Origin: Parachlamydiaceae bacterium
GTDB lineage: Bacteria; Chlamydiota; Chlamydiia; Chlamydiales; Parachlamydiaceae
Direction of reading: 5' to 3'
Assembly (NCBI GenBank): GCA_013815395.1
Contig: JACDGH010000095.1
Location: 1 to 8,976, forward strand
Length of the DNA: 8,976 bases
In this document: positions 1-5,927 of the stretch, piece by piece
How the letters are laid out: the number at the start of each line of letters is the position of its first letter
Position numbering within the stretch: position 1 is the first letter of the stretch
Position numbers and translations under genes: made by a program
Notes under the pieces: generated by a model
The model's input: only the letters and a program-made list of their open reading frames with translations
Told to the model about the DNA's origin: nothing
Databases searched by the model: none

Positions 1-1
1 G

Positions 2-322
2 AAATGGGCAGGCCGTATAGAGTCTTTACGAAATGTTCATCGTCTTATCCAATGCTTTAATACCCATCAAGTCCATTTTCTGTGTAAACCTTTTAATTTC
101 ACTTCCGCCCCCAATTCTTCCCAAGAACCAAAAAATGGAAATTTTATTGAAGAAGGTTATGTTTCGTTGGTTTTTCTATGTAAAGGAATTATACACTATA
201 GCACATATGATCCAAATATTGATTTACTTACTACTATTCATAGCGAATCTTATAATGAGGCTTTAAGCATTGTACAAGATCACAAAAATCTTAATACCAT
301 CCCAAGTGCAAAGGGACTATGA
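2..322 (+). CDS. 3' end of an unrecognised protein gene (partial at left edge)
   Basis: Frame 2 is open from the window edge to a TGA at 320-322, giving 106 residues of a C-terminus whose start lies outside the window. I do not recognise the family. The visible part is soluble-looking and mixed polar/aromatic, with segments such as HFLCKPFNFTSAPNSSQEP and EEGYVSLVFLCKGIIHYST, and no membrane span, repeat or catalytic motif that I can name. Its composition looks more protein-like than the competing hydrophobic frame at 33-266, which has a stop just upstream and no ribosome binding site, so I treat that frame as a shadow. Codons 36-44 (about 107-133) overlap a 26-nt sequence that recurs at 4281-4306. 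No terminator is visible after the stop. It could also be the tail of a decayed gene, since the following 900 bp look degenerate. Confidence 0.55.
   Translation, partial: KWAGRIESLRNVHRLIQCFNTHQVHFLCKPFNFTSAPNSSQEPKNGNFIEEGYVSLVFLCKGIIHYSTYDPNIDLLTTIHSESYNEALSIVQDHKNLNTIPSAKGL
105..130 (+). repeat. 26-nt dispersed repeat, copy 1 (inside the left partial gene)
   Basis: This stretch matches 4281-4306 on the same strand at 24 of 26 positions. The last 18 bases, aattcttcccaagaacca (113-130), are identical. Its core TTCTT-CCC-AAGAA is a short inverted repeat (5-bp arms, 3-nt spacer). Here it lies within an open reading frame and encodes part of APNSSQEP; the other copy is intergenic. Similarity does not obviously extend to either side. 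Function is unknown. Confidence 0.6.
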
Positions 323-554
323 TAGAAGGGATTCATCCACTAGCTAGAGACCCCAATCTTAGAAGAGGTGAGCAGAATAGAAAACGTAATTTTGAGAAAG
401 TGCTATTAATGGATAAAATACGATTACCACACTACAATTAAGGTAGATCATATGTTGGTAATTTTTTGTTCCGGAGGAACTGTACAATGCTAGCCCACGC
501 GTGCAGCGCTGGAGACGCAAACCGTGGGGATTTGATAACAAAATATTCAGGTTA

Positions 555-595
555 TGCCAGACTCGGGTTGAAATTTCGATTTCAAGCCAGTGGCA
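555..595. repeat. Compound hairpin with TTCG loop
   Basis: A perfect 7-bp inverted repeat, TTGAAAT (568-574) and ATTTCAA (579-585), encloses the four bases TTCG. After one G-G mismatch the stem gains two more G-C pairs (565-566 with 587-588). A further pair of arms, TGCCA (555-559) and TGGCA (591-595), surrounds it. The inner part lies in the outer segment of repeat copy A and corresponds in position to the 961-1014 hairpin in copy B. There is no T-tract after it, so it is not a normal intrinsic terminator. Confidence 0.55.
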
Positions 596-656
596 GATAT
601 TAATTCGCCCCGCCGCTCGAGATTCGCGTAATTTTATTATTCAAAAAAAGATCGCC
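562..656 (+). repeat. Inverted repeat copy A (~95 nt)
   Basis: Read on the plus strand, this aligns with the reverse complement of 918-1014. The best-conserved block is 608-656. It begins CCCCG, continues through CTCG-GATTCGCGTAA (with one substitution), then a T/A-rich run, and ends in the shared CAAAAAAA(A)GATCGCC. The outer end is also related: GGGTTGAAAT at 565-574 against GGGTTCAGAT in copy B. The middle of the outer half has diverged. Weaker inward similarity, such as a shared accctgctt at 697-705, suggests the repeat was once longer. No protein family is evident. Confidence 0.65.
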
Positions 657-917
657 TAAAATAAAATAGCCTCAAACAAGGTATTCAGGGCGTCTAACCC
701 TGCTTTCCGCATATCAAGGAGGCGAAAATCACAAAAAGCCGCTTAAATTTTTTTACTTAATTAACTGACGTTCCTGGCCGCCTCGTCGATAAAGCTCTGA
801 AAAAGATTTGTAAAAGTGTTTCGCCCTAGACAAATTAATATAAGAAAAAATCCCCTAAGCGTTTCATCATGATGATTTGTGGGAAGAAGCAGGGTGATAC
901 TAGGGTGGTTAATCTGG

Positions 918-1014
918 GGCGATCTTTTTTTTGACTAAAAAATTTACGCGAATCACGAGTGCCGGGGCTCAGATACATTGTGGGTACATGCCCACAATGT
1001 ATCTGAACCCCGGC
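918..1014 (-). repeat. Inverted repeat copy B (~97 nt)
   Basis: This is the opposite-facing partner of 562-656. On the minus strand it starts with the long hairpin (1014-961), then CACTCGTGATTCGCGTAA, a T-rich stretch, and an eight-A run before GATCGCC; copy A has seven As there. A matching aagcagggt (887-895, the complement of accctgctt) lies farther in, offset by about 18 nt relative to copy A. The two copies enclose about 260 bp, so the whole structure 562-1014 resembles a palindromic element of about 450 bp. Confidence 0.65.
961..1014. repeat. Near-perfect 24-bp hairpin
   Basis: The arms 961-984 and 991-1014 are complementary over 24 bp, with one mismatch (C968 against A1007), around the six bases TACATG. 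Both ends are GC-rich (GCCGGGG / CCCCGGC). No T-run follows on either strand, which argues against an intrinsic terminator. It forms the outer end of repeat copy B. A 10-nt piece of its left arm and loop (tgtgggtaca) recurs at 1053-1062. Confidence 0.85.
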
Positions 1015-1181
1015 GGAGGCGATATAAAAAACGGGGATCAAAAAAAGAAAGATGTGGGTACAAATATGCCCTAATCAGGGGATAATAACGTTTCCCCTTG
1101 CCTTTTGATGGCATTAGGGATGGCCTGCAAGTATCCAAGTAATTCAAAAACAATCTCTTAAAACAAGAAGATCAATTGCTT

Positions 1182-1212
1182 AAAAAACAAGGCGATTAAT
1201 GGATTATTGTTT
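1182..1212 (-). terminator. Possible weak terminator of the 989-residue gene
   Basis: On the minus strand, just after the stop codon, AAACAA (1212-1207) can pair with TTGTTT (1188-1183) across a 16-nt loop, and further Ts follow. The stem is short and AT-rich, so this is a weak call based only on position and the T-tract. Confidence 0.25.
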
Positions 1213-1220
1213 CATAATTC

Positions 1221-4190
1221 CTAAGCATACTCATAGGGCCGAGTATAAATTCCCCAGGGGATATCTGGACGAGAACCATTGACCCATTGTTCCCAATTGG
1301 ACATAGGAGCACCTAAAGAGCCTGTGGGGTCGATGCGCCACAATTCAAAACGTCCTGAACCTGGATTTACCACTAAGCCAAATTCCTCTTTCACCCAATT
1401 TGAATCAGCAAAAATGATTGGAGCTGGCATAGCTAATCCCATTTTTTGAGCTGTATGGCTAATGATGGCATGATAATCAACCTCAAAAGAGGTTTTTTCG
1501 GTAGCAAGTGCAATCAAGGCCTTTGCAATGTCTTGTAAAGTCTTTGCGCTAATGATCGATTGCATGGAATAAGTGACAACAATCGAATCATAGAGAGACG
1601 TCAAGCGCTTGCGAAAATTTGTATCAATAGATGGAATTGCCTTATATAGCTGCTTAAGGGTGTCTCTTAAAGAAGAACGAGGAAATAGGGGGAGCAAAGA
1701 ATACAAGGCACTATCGATATCGTCGGCAGACAGAATACCGCCACCTGCTTGTCGCAATCCTCTTTCTTTTTGCATGCCATTGAGTAGGTAATCGCGAAAT
1801 TCAGGGGGACGCATATTTCCATAGATATTATTAAAAACCTTTTTGAAGTAATGGCGAAAATCAGCCGAAACAAATTGGGCAAGATGTTCAATTAAGAAAT
1901 GCATCATTTCCTCATCAAGCCAAAGAGTGTCAATCATTTTTTGCTGAGGGGCCGCAATATTGTCCCTTACCCATGTATAGGTGAAAGCATCGGTTTGCCA
2001 AGCTTTTTTAAAACATTTAGTGCCGGGTTTTAGAAGAAAGGCGTGGGTTGGTGAATGTATCAACATCGATTTTTTTGGATCTGTCAAATAGGGTTCCATA
2101 AGTTTAGGTGGCATTTGTTTTAAGGAATCCACTAAAAAGACAAGAAGTTCTATAGGACTCTCCACCCACTTAGATACCTCTGTGGGCTTCTGTTCGCGGC
2201 GGTAATAGCAACTGACCAGTGTTCCCATCGTGCCCCCAGAAGTGTAGGCCCAAGGTTTTTTCTCAATTTTGTCCAAATGCTCTAAAGGATCTTTTATGAT
2301 AGGCATTTGATGCGCTACAGCCATACGATGAAAGGCAGTTTCGAGAAATTCTTTAGTACGCACATGCGTCACTATAGAAGTGATAATATCAGAGAGCTCT
2401 GACTGCATGCCTTCAAAAGAGGGAGTGGAAACAATTTCTGTTTCGGTGGCAGTAAAAAAAGTGGCTAAGTCTTCAATAAACTCATTTGGTGTTCTAATAT
2501 GAGTCCATTGAGAAGTATTGCTTCTACCATATTTATAAAGTAATCGAAAACCTGCCGGGCTGTCATCATAAGGTCCTGCGGTGACATCGTGCATGTCGGC
2601 ATCGTAAACTTCTTGGAAATATTTTGGAAAGAGAAGGTCATATTGTTCGATAAGCTCATTAAATAAATTGGCAAAACGTTGGGCTTTATAATGCACATCG
2701 TTGCGCATATCCTCTAAAGTGCTAAACTCATTTCTTTTGCTCTGATACTCCATTTTTATCCACTGGGCTTCCTGCTCGCTGGAAGCACTTCTAAGACGAG
2801 TTTCCATGGTTTTTAGTTGAGAATAAACTATTTCGTATTCATATTGAACTTCTTGCACACGTTGATTAAAAAACTCGACTTTATTTTTTATGATCTCATA
2901 AATGTTAGCACCAATGCCCCCAGCTTCCTCTGGTCCTAACCCTAAGCTGGCATACAAATTCCAACGTGTAAATTGAGATTTTGTCTCTGCAAAAGAAGCG
3001 ACCGTAAACTCCCAGGCTTTAAGTAGGGCATTATCGGCCAAGGCTTTGAAGGCATTACAGGCAATTAAAAATTGGGAAAGAAAAGTTGCGCTAAGCTCAC
3101 CTTTGCCTTTGCTTTTAAGAGCAGAGCCTGCAGGGATCACTTGCATCATCAATCCGCCTTGAATCATACCTCTAGGTCGATTTATAAAATCTTCCACATC
3201 ATGTTCTGTAATCCCTAATTGTTTGAGGAGTACTTTTCGAATAATTTCTTCCGATGTGATGATGGCGTGAGATTGTTTTTTTGGAAAAGAGGAAAGTAAT
3301 TCAAGCAAGAGTGATTTTACTTTATTTAAATTTGCTTCGAATTCGGCATCTGGGTCTAATAATCCAACAGCTAGGAAGGCCGCTTCTAATCCGGGTGATA
3401 ACCATAAACGACTCTGTTCAAATTCTTCACCTAAATATAAAATGAAAGGTTTTTTTAAATCGCCAGCTCCCCAACTGCTGCTCAGAGGCACGGAATATTC
3501 AATTCCTCCATAAGTGCGTTTAAGGCGACCTGTGCTTAGTAATTCAGAAATGTCTTTAAAAAACATGATTGGCTGTTCATCATGAATGATAATTGCAGGA
3601 GCTGTGGCAAAACAGGAACCGACATTCTGCCTTAGAAGACACATCCATGCTGATAGTACTGCACGGCGCGTGTGGGCATCTGTCAAGGGCACGTTTGCAG
3701 CTATGTGAAGAGTATCGCGAATGATTTGTTCGGCATATTTATGTGAGACAGGTTTGTCAATGACCTTAAGAGCTCTCTGTAAGTCTTTACTTTCATGCAA
3801 TAAGGTCACAACTTGCAGCAAGTGCTCTTGTCGCTTGGCATCGTATTGTCGATTAGGACCAATCGAATAAAGACTTTGTTTTAATAATTCAATAAGTTTG
3901 GGGAGTACTGCAAGATTTAATTCGCCACTGTCATTAATTAATAGATTGGCTAATCGCCTTGTTCTTAACACATTACGCACGGCACAGCTTTCTTGAATTT
4001 TGGTGATGTCAAGGCGTCGCGACAATTCCTCATATTCTTCAACACAAGTGCGTTTAAAATTGTCTGCTTCACGCAAGAAATGCTTGCGTCGTTCCAAACA
4101 AGCAAGAGTAAAAGCTTCAGTATAAAAAGAAGAATCATCTAAGGGAAGATTTTTGTCGTGTAAAATAGTATTAATATCATCAGTTTCCAA
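1221..4190 (-). CDS. Large protein with papain-like QxxGSCFA motif and coiled coil; function unknown
   Basis: The 989-residue product has no signal peptide or membrane span that I can see. The start is TTG (4188-4190). An in-frame stop lies 18 nt upstream and the first in-frame ATG is only at residue 183, so TTG is the best start; a purine-rich GAGAGAAG sits just before it. Residues 1-180 are helical and charged. At 188-195, Q-N-V-G-S-C-F-A resembles the oxyanion Gln/nucleophile Cys site of papain-fold peptidases (Cys193), although the Q-to-C spacing is one residue shorter than in papain. Residues about 434-515 look like a coiled coil. Possible partner residues are His716 (S-P-T-H-A-F) followed by Y-T-W-V-R-D-N, or His908/His912 followed by A-D-S-N-W (Asp929, Asn931). 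The C-terminus is Trp/Pro-rich. Protease or transglutaminase-like activity is inferred from the motif alone. The gene lies 122 bp downstream of the MoxR operon. It could instead be a secreted effector or an inactive homologue. Confidence 0.9.
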   Translation of the reverse strand: METDDINTILHDKNLPLDDSSFYTEAFTLACLERRKHFLREADNFKRTCVEEYEELSRRLDITKIQESCAVRNVLRTRRLANLLINDSGELNLAVLPKLIELLKQSLYSIGPNRQYDAKRQEHLLQVVTLLHESKDLQRALKVIDKPVSHKYAEQIIRDTLHIAANVPLTDAHTRRAVLSAWMCLLRQNVGSCFATAPAIIIHDEQPIMFFKDISELLSTGRLKRTYGGIEYSVPLSSSWGAGDLKKPFILYLGEEFEQSRLWLSPGLEAAFLAVGLLDPDAEFEANLNKVKSLLLELLSSFPKKQSHAIITSEEIIRKVLLKQLGITEHDVEDFINRPRGMIQGGLMMQVIPAGSALKSKGKGELSATFLSQFLIACNAFKALADNALLKAWEFTVASFAETKSQFTRWNLYASLGLGPEEAGGIGANIYEIIKNKVEFFNQRVQEVQYEYEIVYSQLKTMETRLRSASSEQEAQWIKMEYQSKRNEFSTLEDMRNDVHYKAQRFANLFNELIEQYDLLFPKYFQEVYDADMHDVTAGPYDDSPAGFRLLYKYGRSNTSQWTHIRTPNEFIEDLATFFTATETEIVSTPSFEGMQSELSDIITSIVTHVRTKEFLETAFHRMAVAHQMPIIKDPLEHLDKIEKKPWAYTSGGTMGTLVSCYYRREQKPTEVSKWVESPIELLVFLVDSLKQMPPKLMEPYLTDPKKSMLIHSPTHAFLLKPGTKCFKKAWQTDAFTYTWVRDNIAAPQQKMIDTLWLDEEMMHFLIEHLAQFVSADFRHYFKKVFNNIYGNMRPPEFRDYLLNGMQKERGLRQAGGGILSADDIDSALYSLLPLFPRSSLRDTLKQLYKAIPSIDTNFRKRLTSLYDSIVVTYSMQSIISAKTLQDIAKALIALATEKTSFEVDYHAIISHTAQKMGLAMPAPIIFADSNWVKEEFGLVVNPGSGRFELWRIDPTGSLGAPMSNWEQWVNGSRPDIPWGIYTRPYEYA

Positions 4191-4218
4191 AGGACTTCTC
4201 TCTTTTGTTCAAAACTTA

Positions 4219-4249
4219 ATTATAACATAAAAGGCATTTGCCAGAACAA
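4219..4249 (-). promoter_or_regulatory. Candidate promoter for the 989-residue gene
   Basis: On the minus strand a perfect TATAAT (4224-4219) lies 28 nt before the TTG start. TTGTTC (4249-4244) is a possible -35 with a 19-nt spacer, longer than ideal. A small inverted repeat, GGCA-AA-TGCC, lies between the two boxes. This suggests the gene can be transcribed independently of the operon upstream. Confidence 0.4.
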
Positions 4250-4280
4250 ATAAATTTGCTTCATTTAAGTAAAAGAAATC

Positions 4281-4306
4281 CCACCCCTAATTCTTCCCAA
4301 GAACCA
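4281..4306 (+). repeat. 26-nt dispersed repeat, copy 2 (intergenic)
   Basis: This matches 105-130 at 24 of 26 positions, same orientation, with the last 18 bases identical (4289-4306). It starts 6 nt past the stop of the BatD-like gene, between that gene and the promoter of the 989-residue gene. The TTCTT-CCC-AAGAA core could form a very short hairpin, but no T-tract follows. Confidence 0.6.
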
Positions 4307-4312
4307 TAATAT

Positions 4313-5032
4313 TTAGTTTAAAGCTGGAAATTTAATGATCATGAACAGAACAAGGAGAGTGATAAATGCAGCAAAAATTTGCCAAGGGATGGCTTTGCTC
4401 TGCAATGTATTGATATTATCGACGGTAGCCTGATTTATAAGATGTTCATTAGCAAGGAATGCCCGACGATTTGATGTGGAAATTGTTATGGGCAGTTCTT
4501 CTGAAAGTGGCATAGGAGGAGCTATAATTAAAGCTGGGGTAAAATCCGAGGTGTCTTTAATTACTTCAATGGGAACAACTCCGCTGACAATTTTAACCAT
4601 TTTCCTGTTTAATTCAGATATTGGAATAAAAATAAGTTCATAAAAGGTTAGATAATAGCTACCGGGAATTTGGGGAGATAAAGTCACTATAAGTTCTTGT
4701 GACAGCGTTTTGGAGTTTATAACTGAAGCCTTAGGCTCTAACTTTTGATCCACAAGTGTAAAAGGAGGCACACCGAAGCCATCGTAGGCCAGCAAGCCCG
4801 AAATTATTGTTTTCCATTGAGGCTCATGTGTTTCAGGGAAAGTCAAAATCAAATGAAGCACTAAAGGTTGACCGAGAGTAAGATGATTAGAAAATGCGGT
4901 CATCGAAGCTGTAAATCCGCCGGGAGCCTTCCCTTTCCATAAAATTGATTGATCTGTTTTTGGAAGAGTTTTAGTTTCAGCTTGGCACCGAAAAGCAGAG
5001 AGCAAAAGGATGAGGCAGATCAATGTTCTCAT
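4313..5032 (-). CDS. BatD-like exported, C-terminally membrane-anchored protein
   Basis: The 239-residue product has an N-terminal signal peptide (residues 1-18, MRTLICLILLLSAFRCQA, likely cleaved after QA). A beta-rich periplasmic part spans about 25-165, and one membrane span (about 216-234) is followed by a short tail. The stretch from T41 (T-A-S-M-T-A-F-S-N-H-L-T-L-G-Q-P) through the L-x-P-Q-I-P-G-S-Y-Y motif near 118-127 resembles the Ig-like strands of BatD/aerotolerance proteins, which are much longer; this would be a minimal one-domain version. Cys16 does not sit in a good lipobox. The start codon overlaps the stop of the DUF58 gene in an ATGA (5029-5032), implying translational coupling. 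The likely role is an envelope partner of the MoxR/DUF58 pair. Family assignment rests on context and architecture, so it is moderate. Confidence 0.85.
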   Translation of the reverse strand: MRTLICLILLLSAFRCQAETKTLPKTDQSILWKGKAPGGFTASMTAFSNHLTLGQPLVLHLILTFPETHEPQWKTIISGLLAYDGFGVPPFTLVDQKLEPKASVINSKTLSQELIVTLSPQIPGSYYLTFYELIFIPISELNRKMVKIVSGVVPIEVIKDTSDFTPALIIAPPMPLSEELPITISTSNRRAFLANEHLINQATVDNINTLQSKAIPWQIFAAFITLLVLFMIIKFPALN

Positions 5033-5913
5033 AAACGCCTCTTTGCGCGGATTTTAAAAAATTTGCGTAGTTCATGCAAATAGGGTCGATCGGTATAGAG
5101 GGTAATCAGGGATGCTTTGACATGCTTCATCAGGTCTTCTACAAAAGCAAGGCGTTGCTCCCTAGACTTTTTAAGCTTTTCTTGAGTGCTGACATCAGAA
5201 GTATCGATTAAGCAAGTTTGTCCCGTTTCAAGATCGACAAAATTGACTAAATTCATTTTCGGTAACTCTTTTTCACTAGGATCAATGATCGCAATAGAAA
5301 TGAGGTCATGTCGCTGCGCCACTACGGCCATTTCACGGGAAAAATCGGGACAAATAAAATCTGAAATGAGGAAACAGATGCTGGCCCGCTGCTGAACCTT
5401 TCCAAGATATTTTAAAGCTTCTGAAATGTTAGTTCCTTGTTGCTGGGGCTTAAAAGCTAGAAGTTCGCGAATAACCCTTAAAACATGTCGCGTCCCTTTC
5501 TTTGGAGGCAGATATTTTTCCACTTTATCGGAAAATAGTAGAAGAGAGACTTTGTCATTATTTTTAATTGCCGAAAAGGCCAACACTCCAGCAACTTCTG
5601 CAATCAATTCATTTTTTAAACAACTTTTTGTGCCATAACGGTTAGAAGCGGATATGTCGACAACAAGAGTTAAAGTTAATTCCCTTTCTTCTTGAAAACG
5701 CTTAATGAAAGGCTTTTGCATACGAGCCGTGACATTCCAGTCGATAGTACGGATATCATCACCCGGCTGATATTCACGCACATCCTCAAATTCCATGCCC
5801 TTGCCTTTAAAGGCTGAAAGGTAGGCGCCTGCCAAAACATCGTTGGCGAGATGAGTGGTTTGAAATTGGATCCTGCGGATTTTTTTAAATAATTCAGTAG
5901 TAATATCAACCAT
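5029..5913 (-). CDS. DUF58 family protein (vWA-like), MoxR partner
   Basis: The 294-residue product carries the DUF58 hallmark F-E-D-V-R-E-Y-Q-P-G-D-D-I-R-T-I-D-W-N (residues 42-60). A vWA-type fold follows, with a MIDAS-like D-I-S-A-S (Asp86, Ser88, Ser90), Thr161 in Q-G-T-N, and the I-S-D-F strand (Asp185). It has no signal peptide or membrane span, so it is the short cytosolic form. DUF58 proteins are known to be encoded next to MoxR ATPases and are thought to be substrates or adaptors in assembling or activating partner complexes, probably through metal-dependent binding. The ATG at 5911-5913 has an AAGGGG Shine-Dalgarno sequence and lies 14 nt after the MoxR stop. Its own stop overlaps the next start. 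All key residues look intact. The molecular function of the family is not well defined. Confidence 0.95.
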   Translation of the reverse strand: MVDITTELFKKIRRIQFQTTHLANDVLAGAYLSAFKGKGMEFEDVREYQPGDDIRTIDWNVTARMQKPFIKRFQEERELTLTLVVDISASNRYGTKSCLKNELIAEVAGVLAFSAIKNNDKVSLLLFSDKVEKYLPPKKGTRHVLRVIRELLAFKPQQQGTNISEALKYLGKVQQRASICFLISDFICPDFSREMAVVAQRHDLISIAIIDPSEKELPKMNLVNFVDLETGQTCLIDTSDVSTQEKLKKSREQRLAFVEDLMKHVKASLITLYTDRPYLHELRKFFKIRAKRRL

Positions 5914-5927
5914 AACGACCCCTTAGG

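Larger units (their letters stand above)
323..1220. other. Gene-free, repeat-rich degenerate region
   Basis: About 900 bp with no convincing gene. Short ORFs on the minus strand (359-541, 835-1041, 953-1153) overlap one another or run through hairpins, and show no family resemblance or ribosome binding site. The region mixes AT-rich DNA with GC-richer islands, notably about 490-530 (a cccacg at 494-499 faces a cgtggg at 523-528) and 960-1016. It contains the inverted repeat pair 562-656/918-1014 and several hairpins. A 10-nt sequence tgtgggtaca occurs at 979-988 and again at 1053-1062. This looks like decayed mobile or repeat DNA between two convergent transcription units (left gene + and the 989-residue gene -). 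Confidence 0.6.

Noticed and set aside
33..266. 77-codon plus-strand ORF
   Set aside because: It overlaps the longer frame that is open from the window edge to 322, has a stop just upstream, is oddly hydrophobic and has no ribosome binding site, so it is most likely a shadow.
468..480. GTTCC-GGA-GGAAC hairpin as a terminator
   Set aside because: The T-run lies before the stem on the plus strand and becomes an A-run on the minus strand, the wrong arrangement for termination.
359..541. 60-codon minus-strand ORF
   Set aside because: No family resemblance, no convincing ribosome binding site, and mixed base composition typical of degenerate intergenic DNA.
961..1014. Intrinsic terminator
   Set aside because: The stem is strong but no T-tract follows on either strand.
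562..1014. CRISPR array
   Set aside because: There are only two diverged, inverted copies and no regularly spaced direct repeats.
835..1041. 68-codon minus-strand ORF
   Set aside because: It reads through the 24-bp hairpin and repeat copy B. In copy A the matching frame is broken by a one-base change in the A-run, so the conservation is in the DNA repeat, not a protein.
953..1153. 66-codon minus-strand ORF
   Set aside because: It overlaps the hairpin and another weak ORF, with no recognisable protein features.
5186..5638. Plus-strand ORFs opposite the DUF58 gene
   Set aside because: They lie antisense within a complete, well-conserved gene and are shadows.
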